The notes under the pieces: generated by a model | What the model was told of the DNA's origin: nothing | The model's database searches: none | Seen by the model: only the letters and a program-made list of their open reading frames with translations | Program-made: the position numbers and the translations under genes | Shown: piece by piece, positions 12,401 to 20,620 of the stretch | How the letters are laid out: each line of letters begins with the position of its first letter | Numbering within the stretch: position 1 is the stretch's first letter | IMG/VR virus record: IMGVR_UViG_3300040815_000108 | Location: 1-21,353 of that record | DNA: 21,353 bases | Source of the DNA: a virus | Reading direction: 5' to 3' (one strand)

Positions 12401-12824
12401 TCTTAGAAGTAGAACTGATTTTATAGTTGTTCATTCAACTAAAACAAAACCTAATCAAAATTTAAGTGCAAAGGATATAACTTTACTTCATAGAAAAGAA
12501 GGTTTCTTTCACAACGCTTTTCATTTTGTAATTAAAAGAGATGGTACAGTAGAAAATGGTAGACCAGAAGATATGTCTGGTGCAATTTTACCAATAAACC
12601 AACCTTTAATTACTAATCAAAATTCTATTGCAGTAGGTCTTGTAGGAGGCTTATCTGAAGATGGAAAAACTCTCGACACTAACTTTACATTTCAACAATA
12701 CTCTTCGCTAAGAGAACTTGTTAAAAAGTTGAAAACAAAGTACAAGGTTGAGGTAGTGGGTTGCAGAAATGCAATTAACTCCAAATCGTGCATGTGTTTT
12801 GACACAAGTGCGATTGTTGATTGA
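12390..12824 (+). CDS. T7 gp3.5-like amidase-fold protein, probably lacking amidase activity
   Basis: The 144-residue protein aligns along its length with T7 lysozyme (N-acetylmuramoyl-L-alanine amidase): FIVVHST, HNAFHFVIKRDGTVENGR, NSIAVGLVGG, and SKSCMCFD. Zinc ligands H15 (T7 H17) and C134 (T7 C130) and K132 (T7 K128) are present, but the third ligand H122 aligns with R126 and catalytic Y46 with F44. No His occurs after residue 45. T7 lysozyme also binds and inhibits T7 RNA polymerase. It sits in the replication block, not the lysis block, and a terminator follows. Confidence 0.85.
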   Translation: MNNNLRSRTDFIVVHSTKTKPNQNLSAKDITLLHRKEGFFHNAFHFVIKRDGTVENGRPEDMSGAILPINQPLITNQNSIAVGLVGGLSEDGKTLDTNFTFQQYSSLRELVKKLKTKYKVEVVGCRNAINSKSCMCFDTSAIVD

Positions 12825-12825
12825 G

Positions 12826-12860
12826 ACGCTCCTAGTTAGAAATAGCTAGGGGCGTTTTTT
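12826..12860 (+). terminator. Rho-independent terminator
   Basis: ACGCTCCTAG (12826-12835) pairs with CTAGGGGCGT (12846-12855), one G-U pair, loop of 10, followed by six T (12855-12860). It ends the SSB-endonuclease-amidase unit. Confidence 0.8.
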
Positions 12861-12866
12861 ATTTAT

Positions 12867-12896
12867 GGGCTAATGGAAGGAGACTGAAGTTAGCCC
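12867..12896 (+). promoter_or_regulatory. Second hairpin between terminator and next gene
   Basis: GGGCTAA (12867-12873) pairs with TTAGCCC (12890-12896). The loop contains GGAAGGAG, a Shine-Dalgarno-like sequence without a near start codon. There is no T-run. The role is unknown; RNA processing or a translational switch is possible. Confidence 0.4.
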
Positions 12897-12914
12897 CTCC
12901 CTTTATTAATCCCA

Positions 12915-13085
12915 ATGAAACATTTTGAATTAGAAACGCTTAACAGGCAGATAAACGAAGAAGCTGTACTGTGGAACAAAACTAAAGCACCTATACACAA
13001 AACAAACTGGAATATTTTGCTAAAAAAATTTAGCGAAGTTTACAAAAAACTAAAACCAGAAAAAATCTTTACAGACTTACAATGA
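12915..13085 (+). CDS. Small helical protein, unknown
   Basis: A 56-residue ORF (MKHFELETLNRQINEEAVLW and a further Lys-rich part) that ends in an ATGA overlap with the primase-helicase gene. It is charged and predicted helical. No family was recognised; the tight coupling suggests it is translated with the helicase and may be an accessory factor. Confidence 0.5.
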   Translation: MKHFELETLNRQINEEAVLWNKTKAPIHKTNWNILLKKFSEVYKKLKPEKIFTDLQ

Positions 13086-14677
13086 ACGAAAGCGAATTTT
13101 TATATCACACATCTTGCGATAATTGCAGTTCGTCAGACGCAAATTCCGTTTATTCAGACGGACATGCCTACTGCTTTTCTTGCAACACAACAACACAAGG
13201 ACAATCAACAATGGAGCTTACACCAATTACAAAACAAGAAAGTAATTTTATTTCGGGTGAACATTTACCTCTTAATAAAAGAAAAATAAATTTAGATACA
13301 GTACAAAAATATAACTATCAAGTGGGTGCATGGTTTGCACGTCCTTGTCATATTGCTAATTATTATAATGATAGCAAAGAGTTAGTAGCACAAAAACTTA
13401 GATACCCTAATAAAGATTTTCAGTGGTTAGGTACACCTAAAGAAGCAGGTTTGTTTGGAGAACATACTTGTAAAGGAAAAGGTAAATACATAACCGTATG
13501 TGAAGGCGAAATTGATGCACTTACAATGTCACAATGTATGGATAACAACAAATGGGACGTTGTATCTATTAAAACAGGTGCGGCAGGTGCAAAAAAAGAC
13601 ATACAAAAATCACTCGATTTCTTGGAGGGTTATGAGAACGTAATCTTTATGTTCGACCAAGACGAACAGGGGCAGAAAGCGGCGATAGAATGTGCAAAAC
13701 TTCTTACGCCTTCGAAAGCCAAGATTGCGTCTCTACCTTTAAAAGACCCTAACGAAATGTTGTTAGCAGGTCAGGAAGATAAATTAGTTAAAGCTATGTG
13801 GGACGCTAAACCATACCGACCTGATGGAATTGTCTTAGGCTCAGAAATATTTGATGAGATAATGAAAGAAGATAATTATGTTACCGCACAATATCCTTTT
13901 AAATCTCTTAATGATAAAACTCATGGATTAAGAAAAGGTGAGTTAACAACTATCACAGCAGGTACAGGTGTAGGTAAATCATCTTTTTGTAGACACGTTG
14001 CGTTAGACCTATTGAAACAAGGTTTTGGTGTTGGCTACATTGCATTAGAAGAAAGTATTAAACGTAGTGCGTTAGGTATTATGGGTGTTCACCTAAAAAA
14101 ACCTTTGCACTTAACAAGAGAAGGAATAAGTGAAACACAATTACAAGAAACTTTTAAATCTACTATTGGTAATGGGAACTTTTATTTATATAACCATTTT
14201 GGCAACACAGTCGCCGATAGCCTTCTTAACAAAATAAGATATTTAGCAAAGTCATGTGAAGTAGACTTTGTAGTATTAGACCATCTACACATGGCTCTAT
14301 CAGCATTAGGTGATGAACATACTAATGATGAAAGAAAACTTATAGATTATTTTGTAAGTAAATTAAGAACACTGGTAGAAGAAACAGGTATAGGTGTTAT
14401 TCTTATATCACATCTTCGTAGGTCAGAAGGTGATAAAGGTTTTGAAGACGGTAAAGAAGTTACCATGAACAGTCTTCGAGGTTCAGCATCTATAGGTCAA
14501 CTATCAGATTTAATCATAGGTATTAATAGAGATATTAAATCAGAAAAGAAATTAGCAAATCTTACAATTTTAAAAAACAGGTTTAGTGGTGAGACAGGTA
14601 AAGCATGTACTTTATTATATGATTTAAACACAGGTTGTCTGACAGAGACAACACCTGATGTATTAGATGACTACTAA
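13082..14677 (+). CDS. Primase-helicase (T7 gp4-like)
   Basis: The 531-residue bifunctional enzyme makes primers and unwinds DNA at the fork (T7 gp4 is 566 residues). Domains: zinc ribbon C12, C15, C31, C34; TOPRIM primase with E141 (CEGEIDAL) and FMFDQDEQG; RecA-like helicase with Walker A AGTGVGKSS (K299), Walker B VVLDHLHM, and ISHLRRSEG. An internal ATG (M44, base 13211) has AAGGA 9 bases upstream and could give a zinc-less form, like T7 gp4B. It overlaps both neighbours. Confidence 0.95.
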   Translation: MNESEFLYHTSCDNCSSSDANSVYSDGHAYCFSCNTTTQGQSTMELTPITKQESNFISGEHLPLNKRKINLDTVQKYNYQVGAWFARPCHIANYYNDSKELVAQKLRYPNKDFQWLGTPKEAGLFGEHTCKGKGKYITVCEGEIDALTMSQCMDNNKWDVVSIKTGAAGAKKDIQKSLDFLEGYENVIFMFDQDEQGQKAAIECAKLLTPSKAKIASLPLKDPNEMLLAGQEDKLVKAMWDAKPYRPDGIVLGSEIFDEIMKEDNYVTAQYPFKSLNDKTHGLRKGELTTITAGTGVGKSSFCRHVALDLLKQGFGVGYIALEESIKRSALGIMGVHLKKPLHLTREGISETQLQETFKSTIGNGNFYLYNHFGNTVADSLLNKIRYLAKSCEVDFVVLDHLHMALSALGDEHTNDERKLIDYFVSKLRTLVEETGIGVILISHLRRSEGDKGFEDGKEVTMNSLRGSASIGQLSDLIIGINRDIKSEKKLANLTILKNRFSGETGKACTLLYDLNTGCLTETTPDVLDDY

Positions 14678-14891
14678 AAAAACAACAACAAAGCATAAAC
14701 GAAACGCTTTGTTTTGGTCTGGCTTAATTGCTGATGCAGTTGCCAAATATAAATCAACACACGTCCCCCAAACAATATCTGTTGGAAGTATTAAAACAGC
14801 TTTCATGTTGCAAGATACTTTAACAAGCATGGCATTGAGCGGTGATGATGCGGCGTGGAATATAGAAGTTAAATTAGAAACATTACATTAA
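14667..14891 (+). CDS. Small protein, unknown
   Basis: This 74-residue ORF overlaps the primase-helicase end by 11 bases. It has a Lys/Thr-rich N-terminus (MTTKKTTTKHKRNALFW) and a mixed C-terminal part with no membrane segment. No family was recognised. Its place between helicase and polymerase suggests an accessory role in replication, which is inference. Confidence 0.55.
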   Translation: MTTKKTTTKHKRNALFWSGLIADAVAKYKSTHVPQTISVGSIKTAFMLQDTLTSMALSGDDAAWNIEVKLETLH

Positions 14892-14893
14892 TT

Positions 14894-15175
14894 ATGAAAC
14901 TACCGAAAATAAATAAAAAGATACTAGATGCACCATTTGTGCATTGTTATTGGAAAGATATAAATGCCTCTGCTATTTGGACTTCATTAAAAGAAGCTAA
15001 AGCAAGTAAAGTTACTATCTGTATTACAGCAGGTTGGCTTTTAAGAGCAGACAAAGATGTGCATGTAATTGCAGGTGATGTTAATTTTAATGATGATGGC
15101 ACACTAGGTGATGTAGGTAACGTCACTACTATGCCTTCAGTAAATGTATTAAAAATTAAGAAGGTATCAGTTTGA
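14894..15175 (+). CDS. Small protein, unknown
   Basis: The 93-residue ORF starts two bases after the previous stop. The sequence (KVTICITAGWLLRADKDVHV, VIAGDVNFNDDG) suggests a beta-rich small domain. No family was recognised. Its stop TGA overlaps the TTG start of the DNA polymerase, so the two are probably translated together. Confidence 0.55.
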   Translation: MKLPKINKKILDAPFVHCYWKDINASAIWTSLKEAKASKVTICITAGWLLRADKDVHVIAGDVNFNDDGTLGDVGNVTTMPSVNVLKIKKVSV

Positions 15176-16869
15176 GATACGTTTTTGATATAGAGACCAA
15201 TGGATTTTTACATTCTTGTGACAAAGTACATTGCATTGTTTTAAAAGATATAGACACAGGGGAAATACTTACACCTGATAATGAAACTGCTATTAAAAAA
15301 CTAAAAGAAGCAGAGTTAATTATCGGACATAATATAATTAAATTTGATATTCCTGTATTGGAAAAATTATATTCCGCTACATTTACAGGCAAAATTTTTG
15401 ACACACTTGTAGGTACTAGATTAATATTTTCTGACATCAAAGATAAAGATTTTTCAATAAAAGATTTTCCAAAAGATTGCATAGGTAAACACTCATTAAA
15501 AGCATGGGGCAATCGTATAGGTGAATACAAAGAGCAGATAGAAACTGACTGGCAAACTTTTACACCTGAGATGCTTGAGTATTGTAAGCAAGATACAGAA
15601 GTTACTTATAAACTTTATAAAGTTATCGAAGAAAAAGGTTACTCCCAAGAAGCTATGGATTTAGAACATGAAGTAGCTTCACTTATATTTAAACAAGAAG
15701 AACATGGCTTTACATTTGATACTGAAAAAGCACAGGCTTTGTCTGTTAAATTAAAAGCAAGACTTGCTGAACTTTCAGAGGAATTGCAAGATGTATTCCA
15801 ACCCATAGTTACTGAAAGATGGTCAACAAAAACAGGTAAGAAACTAAAAGATAGTGTTACTATATTTAATCCATCAAGCAGACACCATGTAGCTCAAAGA
15901 TTAAAAGAGAAGTACGGTTGGGACGCTCAAGAATTTACAGCAGATGGTAAAGCAAAACTAGATGACAGTATATTATCTAAACTTCCATATCCTGAAGCAA
16001 AAATATTATGTGAACATTTTTTATTAAATAAAAGAATTGCACAAATAGCAAATGGTTCACAGGCTTGGTTAAAGCATGAACGTAATGGTAAGATACATGG
16101 CACTTGTAATACTAATTCATGTGTTACATCAAGAGCTAGTCATTCATACCCTAACTTAGGTCAAGTCCCTAGTACATCAGCTCCGTTTGGTAAAGAGTGT
16201 AGAGAATTATTCACAGTACCAGAAGGTAAACGATTAGTAGGTGTAGACGTAAGCTCTTTAGAAGTGATGATGCTTTGTCATTACATGTCTAAGTTTGATA
16301 ATGGAGCATATACAAAGGTTGCTCTTGAAGGTGACATACATACAGAGACACAAAAACTAGCAGGGCTAGACAGTAGAGATTTAGCAAAGCGTTTCTATTA
16401 TTGTTTTTTATATGGTGGAAGTGTCAAAAAAATTGCTGAAGTAATAAACAAACCTTTTAAAGAAGCAGGAAAGATTAAGAAAAGATTTTTAAATAATCTA
16501 CCTGCATTACATAAACTTATAGAAGGCGTACAGTCTGCGGCTGAACGAGGGTATCTAACAGGTTTAGACAAAAGACAAATCAAAGTTAGGAACAGCTACT
16601 CAGCACTCAATACACTTTTGCAATCAGCAGGGGCAATATTGTGCAAGAGATGGTTAGTAGAATTTAACAAAGAGATACAGAAATATAAGAACGCACAACA
16701 AGTTGTATGGGTACATGATGAAATACAAATTGAGTGTGAAGAAAAAGACGCTGATGAGATTGGTAGGATAGCAGTAGAATGTATTAAACGTGCAGGTGAA
16801 CACTTCAATCTAAGAGTGCCGCTAACAGGCGAATATAAAATTTCAACTAATTGGAGTGGAACACATTGA
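15172..16869 (+). CDS. DNA polymerase, family A (T7 gp5-like), short form
   Basis: This 565-residue replicative polymerase (T7 gp5 is 704) has an N-terminal 3'-5' exonuclease (D6 and E8 in FDIETNG; GHNIIKFDIPVL; YCKQDTEVTYKL) and a polymerase domain with motif A VGVDVSSLE (D359), motif B RDLAKRFYYCFLYG and motif C WVHDEIQIEC (D516). The segment that in T7 holds the thioredoxin-binding loop, just before FNPSSR, is only about 20 residues here. The start is TTG at 15172 in a TTGA overlap, which places the exonuclease motif correctly; no ATG is available nearby. Confidence 0.95.
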   Translation: MRYVFDIETNGFLHSCDKVHCIVLKDIDTGEILTPDNETAIKKLKEAELIIGHNIIKFDIPVLEKLYSATFTGKIFDTLVGTRLIFSDIKDKDFSIKDFPKDCIGKHSLKAWGNRIGEYKEQIETDWQTFTPEMLEYCKQDTEVTYKLYKVIEEKGYSQEAMDLEHEVASLIFKQEEHGFTFDTEKAQALSVKLKARLAELSEELQDVFQPIVTERWSTKTGKKLKDSVTIFNPSSRHHVAQRLKEKYGWDAQEFTADGKAKLDDSILSKLPYPEAKILCEHFLLNKRIAQIANGSQAWLKHERNGKIHGTCNTNSCVTSRASHSYPNLGQVPSTSAPFGKECRELFTVPEGKRLVGVDVSSLEVMMLCHYMSKFDNGAYTKVALEGDIHTETQKLAGLDSRDLAKRFYYCFLYGGSVKKIAEVINKPFKEAGKIKKRFLNNLPALHKLIEGVQSAAERGYLTGLDKRQIKVRNSYSALNTLLQSAGAILCKRWLVEFNKEIQKYKNAQQVVWVHDEIQIECEEKDADEIGRIAVECIKRAGEHFNLRVPLTGEYKISTNWSGTH

Positions 16870-17276
16870 TAAATAAAAAATTTGATATTGACTTGAAATA
16901 TGGTCAAGAGAGAGAAAAGAAATTAGCCTCAATTTTAGATAAAGATAAAACTAAAATAGAAGTTAAAACCGAAAGAGACTGGTGGTTTAAAACTGGTAAC
17001 ATTGCTGTTGAAGTAGAATGTAATGGTAAGCCTTCAGGTATTATGGCTACAACTGCAAACTATTGGGTACACATATTAGCTGATGGCGATAAGGATTATT
17101 GTAGATTAATATTTGATACAAGAACTGTAAAGAGATTAGCTAAAAAATATATCAAAACTTTAAAAGCAGGTGGTGATGGGTTTAGAAGCAGGTTTGTTCT
17201 TATACCTTTAGCCGAAATATTTTTACCAAAAAATTTAAGCAAATCTATGCAGGAGAGGATAGTTAAAAATGTATAA
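16866..17276 (+). CDS. Putative PD-(D/E)XK-type nuclease
   Basis: The 136-residue ORF from TTG at 16866, in a TTGA overlap with the polymerase stop (an earlier in-frame TTG at 16851 is less likely). IEVKTERDWWFKTGNIAVE has the E-x-K core of PD-(D/E)XK enzymes, with a helix bearing Glu (GQEREKKLASIL) before it. Proteins with a similar VKTERD...TGNIAIE pattern occur beside polymerase and exonuclease genes in marine podoviruses, from memory. It may process replication or recombination intermediates. A second acidic metal ligand was not firmly located, so activity is uncertain. Confidence 0.6.
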   Translation: MINKKFDIDLKYGQEREKKLASILDKDKTKIEVKTERDWWFKTGNIAVEVECNGKPSGIMATTANYWVHILADGDKDYCRLIFDTRTVKRLAKKYIKTLKAGGDGFRSRFVLIPLAEIFLPKNLSKSMQERIVKNV

Positions 17277-18021
17277 AAAGAAAAAAGTATTGTTAATTGA
17301 TGGTGATATACTTGCGTATCAAATTGCCACAAACAATGAAGTAGAAACTAATTGGGGTGATGGACTATGGACATTACATTCAAATGAAAATAGTTGTAAA
17401 CAACAATTTGATGCAGTCATAGATGACTTAGGTTCTAATTTATCAGCAGATGATTATATCGTTGCATTAACAGATAAGAATAATTTTAGAAAAGATATTC
17501 TTCCAACATATAAATCTAACAGAAATAGTAAACGTAAGCCTATAGTTTTAAACGCAATGCGTGAACACATTATGGAAAAACATAATGGTGTAGTGTGGAA
17601 GAACTTAGAAGCTGATGATGTCATGGGTATTATGGCAACTGAACCAACGCAAGAAGATAGAGTAATAGTCAGTATTGATAAAGACATGCGTACTATCCCT
17701 TGCACATTATCCAATGATGGCACAACTACTGAGCAAATCCCTCAAAGATTAGCTGATTATAATTTTATGATACAGGTTTTAACTGGAGATAAAGTTGACG
17801 GATATGATGGCATAGATGGTGTTGGAATTAAGACAGCAGAAAAGCTAATTAAGAAATACACTAATGTTCCACTTTTAGATTTATGGAAAATTGTCAAAGG
17901 TATTTACAAAGACAAAGGTTACACCGAACAAGAAGCTCTACAACAAGCTAGAGTTGCACACATTTTAAGACACGGAGAATACAATAAAAAAACAGGGAAG
18001 GTTACATTATGGCAGATATGA
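17269..18021 (+). CDS. 5'-3' exonuclease (T7 gp6 / FEN-like)
   Basis: The 250-residue protein has the FEN-type acidic sites: D11 and D13 (LLIDGDILAY), LEADDVMG, and SIDKDM, followed by a helix-hairpin-helix (GDKVDGYDGIDGVGIKTAEK) that holds DNA. The enzyme would remove primers, degrade host DNA and make single-stranded ends for concatemer formation. Its position after the polymerase is that of gp6. It overlaps the upstream ORF by 8 bases and the next by 13. Confidence 0.9.
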   Translation: MYKKKKVLLIDGDILAYQIATNNEVETNWGDGLWTLHSNENSCKQQFDAVIDDLGSNLSADDYIVALTDKNNFRKDILPTYKSNRNSKRKPIVLNAMREHIMEKHNGVVWKNLEADDVMGIMATEPTQEDRVIVSIDKDMRTIPCTLSNDGTTTEQIPQRLADYNFMIQVLTGDKVDGYDGIDGVGIKTAEKLIKKYTNVPLLDLWKIVKGIYKDKGYTEQEALQQARVAHILRHGEYNKKTGKVTLWQI

Positions 18022-18236
18022 TACAGAACCCTCCACACTATGCAAACAATGAGATTGAACCTATTGATTATATCATAGCAAACAAACTCACATACTGCGA
18101 AGGTAATGTTGTTAAGTACATTACAAGGTGGAGAGGTAAAGGCGGTATAGAAGATTTAAAAAAAGCAAAACAATACATTGACTTTATTATAGAAAAAGAA
18201 GGCGTACCTAAAGTCACAGAAAGTAAAGATGCTTGA
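18009..18236 (+). CDS. DUF3310 protein
   Basis: The 75-residue protein matches DUF3310, a short family widespread in phages: NPPHYANNEIEPIDYI, then LTYCEGNVVKYITRWRGKGG and LKKAKQYIDFII. The family is often annotated as a nucleotide kinase-like or dNTP-related protein, without a proven reaction. It lies at the start of the nucleotide-metabolism block, before a SpeD-like gene and NrdA, and overlaps the exonuclease gene by 13 bases. Confidence 0.82.
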   Translation: MADMIQNPPHYANNEIEPIDYIIANKLTYCEGNVVKYITRWRGKGGIEDLKKAKQYIDFIIEKEGVPKVTESKDA

Positions 18237-18597
18237 ACATAAGCATATTATTATTCGTGCCACAGTAAACAAACCTCCTAAAGATGTCGAGTTTATTAAA
18301 AGATGGGTAAGAGAGTTAGTTGCAAAACTAAAAATGAAACCATTAGGAGATACTGTTGCAGTGTATGTAGACAAAGAAGGTAATAAAGGTCTTACTTGTT
18401 TACAAGCCATTGAAACATCACACATAGCATTTCATTCATGGGACGAAGACAAACCTGCTATGGTTCAATTAGATGTCTACACATGTAGTCACTTAGATAA
18501 ACACATGGTGTTTAAAACTTTAGACATATTTGAACCAGTAGAAATTAATTATTTAACATTAGATAGAGAAAGATACTTAGAGATAAAACATTTATGA
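18229..18597 (+). CDS. S-adenosylmethionine decarboxylase-like protein (SpeD-like)
   Basis: The 122-residue protein has a pattern of bacterial AdoMet decarboxylase: ETSHIAFHSW followed by LDVYTC. S64, H69 and C86 correspond to the pyruvoyl serine, the processing histidine and the catalytic cysteine of the short enzymes (Thermotoga S63, H68, C83), with two extra residues before the Cys and a Thr between the Glu and Ser (ETSH instead of ESH). If active it would make decarboxylated AdoMet for spermidine synthesis. It overlaps neighbours by 8 and 4 bases. A divergent homologue with another role is possible. Confidence 0.58.
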   Translation: MLEHKHIIIRATVNKPPKDVEFIKRWVRELVAKLKMKPLGDTVAVYVDKEGNKGLTCLQAIETSHIAFHSWDEDKPAMVQLDVYTCSHLDKHMVFKTLDIFEPVEINYLTLDRERYLEIKHL

Positions 18598-20345
18598 TTA
18601 ACTACGACAGAGACAATTTACTTACTGACTTTGGTAAGACCACATTAAAAGATAGATATTTATTACCAGAAGAAACATCACCGCAAGATGGATTTATGAG
18701 AGCGGCAAAAGCATTTTCAGATAATGATGAGATGGCAGAACGTATTTATAATTACGCTTCTAAACTTTGGTTTATGTACTCAACACCTATTTTATCTAAT
18801 GGTGGTAGTACAAGAGGTATGCCTATCTCTTGTTTCTTAAATTATGTTGGAGATAGTAGAGACGGATTAACAGGACACTACACAGAGAATGCTTGGTTAG
18901 CATCTATTGGTGGAGGTATTGGCGGTTACTGGGGTCATGTAAGAAGTGATGGTGTTAGCACATCAGGTGGTTCACAATCATCTGGTTCAATTCCTTTTCT
19001 TCATGTAGTTGACAGTGAGATACTTGCGTTCTCTCAAGGTAAAACAAGGCGTGGAAGTTATGCGGCTTACATGGATATGTCTCACCCAGAGATAATAGAA
19101 TTTTTAGAAATGCGTAAACCTAGTGGTGGAGACATACATAGAAAATGTCTTAACCTTCATCATGGTATTAACATTTCTAATGACTTTATGGAACTTATAG
19201 AGAAATGTATTGCAGAACCCACTTATGATGACAGTTGGAATTTAATAGACCCTCATACAAAAGAAATAGTTAGGACTGTATCAGCAAGAGAGTTGTGGCA
19301 AAAATTATTAGAAACACGAGTTGCTACTGGTGAGCCTTATGTTTCATTTATAGATACTATCAATGACGCATTGCCTGAAACACAAAAGAAACTAGGATTA
19401 AGAGTTCATCATTCTAATTTATGTACCGAGATTACATTACCTACGAATGAAAACCGAACAGCAGTGTGTTGTTTGTCTTCTGTAAATTTAGAAAAGTATG
19501 ATGAATGGCAAAAAGAACCTTTGTTTATTCCTGATTTAGTAAGGTTCTTAGACAATGCTTTATCTTTCTTTATAGAGAATGCACCAGAAAATGTATTTAG
19601 AGCAAAGTTTAGTGCGGCTAATGAAAGAAGTATTGGATTAGGAGCTATGGGTTTTCACGCATATCTACAATCTAAAGGTATTCCTTTTGAAAGTGCATTA
19701 GCAAAAGCTATGAACTTAAAAATATTTAGAAAGATTAAAGAACAAGCTGTTGAAGAAAGTAAAAGTTTAGCAATTAAAAGAGGTGAAGCACCAGACATGG
19801 AAGGTACTGGAATGCGTAATGCTCACTTATTAGCTATTGCTCCTAACGCTTCCTCTTCAATTATTTGTGGAACTACATCACCTTCAATAGAACCTTTTAG
19901 AGCTAATGCTTATGTGCAAAAAACTATGTCAGGTTCTTTCTTAGTTAAAAATAAATATTTAGAAAAGCTATTAACTAAAAAAGGATTAAACACAGATGCA
20001 GTGTGGCAATCTATTGTAGCTCAACGAGGTTCAGTATTACATTTAGATGAACTTTCTGATTATGAGAAAGACACATTTAAAACAGCAATAGAAATTAATC
20101 AACAATGGGTAATAGAACATGCGGCTGATAGACAGCAATATATATGCCAAGCTCAATCAATAAATGTTTTTGTTCCTGCTGATGTTAATATTAAAGAACT
20201 CCATGACATACACATGTTGGCATGGAAAAAGAAAATTAAAACACTGTACTATTGCAGAAGTGAAGCAATTAAACGTGCAGAGTTATTATCAAAAAAAGTA
20301 GAAAGGACAATCATACCTGAAGCTGATTGCTTGGCGTGTGAATAA
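18594..20345 (+). CDS. nrdA: Ribonucleotide reductase large subunit, class I (NrdA-like)
   Basis: The 583-residue subunit reduces ribonucleotides to deoxyribonucleotides for phage DNA synthesis. C80 (GMPISC) and C292 (TAVCCLSSVNL) match the redox pair C225/C462 of E. coli, NLCTE (N275, C277, E279) is the radical site, and YY at 552-553 continues the radical path. It ends with CLACE, the C-terminal reducing cysteine pair. The N-terminal ATP-cone is missing, which explains the length (E. coli 761), so dATP feedback at that site is absent. The ATG at 18594 overlaps the upstream stop. Confidence 0.93.
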   Translation: MINYDRDNLLTDFGKTTLKDRYLLPEETSPQDGFMRAAKAFSDNDEMAERIYNYASKLWFMYSTPILSNGGSTRGMPISCFLNYVGDSRDGLTGHYTENAWLASIGGGIGGYWGHVRSDGVSTSGGSQSSGSIPFLHVVDSEILAFSQGKTRRGSYAAYMDMSHPEIIEFLEMRKPSGGDIHRKCLNLHHGINISNDFMELIEKCIAEPTYDDSWNLIDPHTKEIVRTVSARELWQKLLETRVATGEPYVSFIDTINDALPETQKKLGLRVHHSNLCTEITLPTNENRTAVCCLSSVNLEKYDEWQKEPLFIPDLVRFLDNALSFFIENAPENVFRAKFSAANERSIGLGAMGFHAYLQSKGIPFESALAKAMNLKIFRKIKEQAVEESKSLAIKRGEAPDMEGTGMRNAHLLAIAPNASSSIICGTTSPSIEPFRANAYVQKTMSGSFLVKNKYLEKLLTKKGLNTDAVWQSIVAQRGSVLHLDELSDYEKDTFKTAIEINQQWVIEHAADRQQYICQAQSINVFVPADVNIKELHDIHMLAWKKKIKTLYYCRSEAIKRAELLSKKVERTIIPEADCLACE

Positions 20346-20351
20346 TATAAT

Positions 20352-20462
20352 ATGAAAAAATTACTAGCAGAACTTAATGCACTATCTTTGTATTACCGTG
20401 AAGGTATTGCAGGTGCATGGGTAGGTTTTTTATTAGGCTTACTTGTGGGAGCAATGATATGA
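20352..20462 (+). CDS. Tiny membrane protein between nrdA and nrdB
   Basis: A 36-residue ORF whose C-terminal half (GAWVGFLLGLLVGAMI) is a Gly-rich membrane segment. It starts six bases after the nrdA stop and overlaps the next ORF by 4 bases (ATGA). No family was recognised. Confidence 0.45.
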   Translation: MKKLLAELNALSLYYREGIAGAWVGFLLGLLVGAMI

Positions 20463-20620
20463 CATACAGTACAATATTTGATGACATAGACAAACCAAGA
20501 AGAAAAAAAAGAACTAAAAGAAAACCAAAACAATCCGTATTATGGACTGTGTACCACACGGTCTTAGCAGTAGAATTGTTAGTTATAATTATAATAGAAG
20601 GAATAGAATTATTAAGATGA
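20459..20620 (+). CDS. Tiny basic membrane protein between nrdA and nrdB
   Basis: This 53-residue ORF has a very basic stretch (KPRRKKRTKRKPKQ) followed by a hydrophobic C-terminal segment (VLAVELLVIIIIEGIELL). Start at the ATG of the ATGA overlap; an in-frame upstream ATG at 20417 would lie inside the previous ORF. Its stop overlaps the nrdB start (ATGA). No family was recognised. Confidence 0.5.
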   Translation: MTYSTIFDDIDKPRRKKRTKRKPKQSVLWTVYHTVLAVELLVIIIIEGIELLR

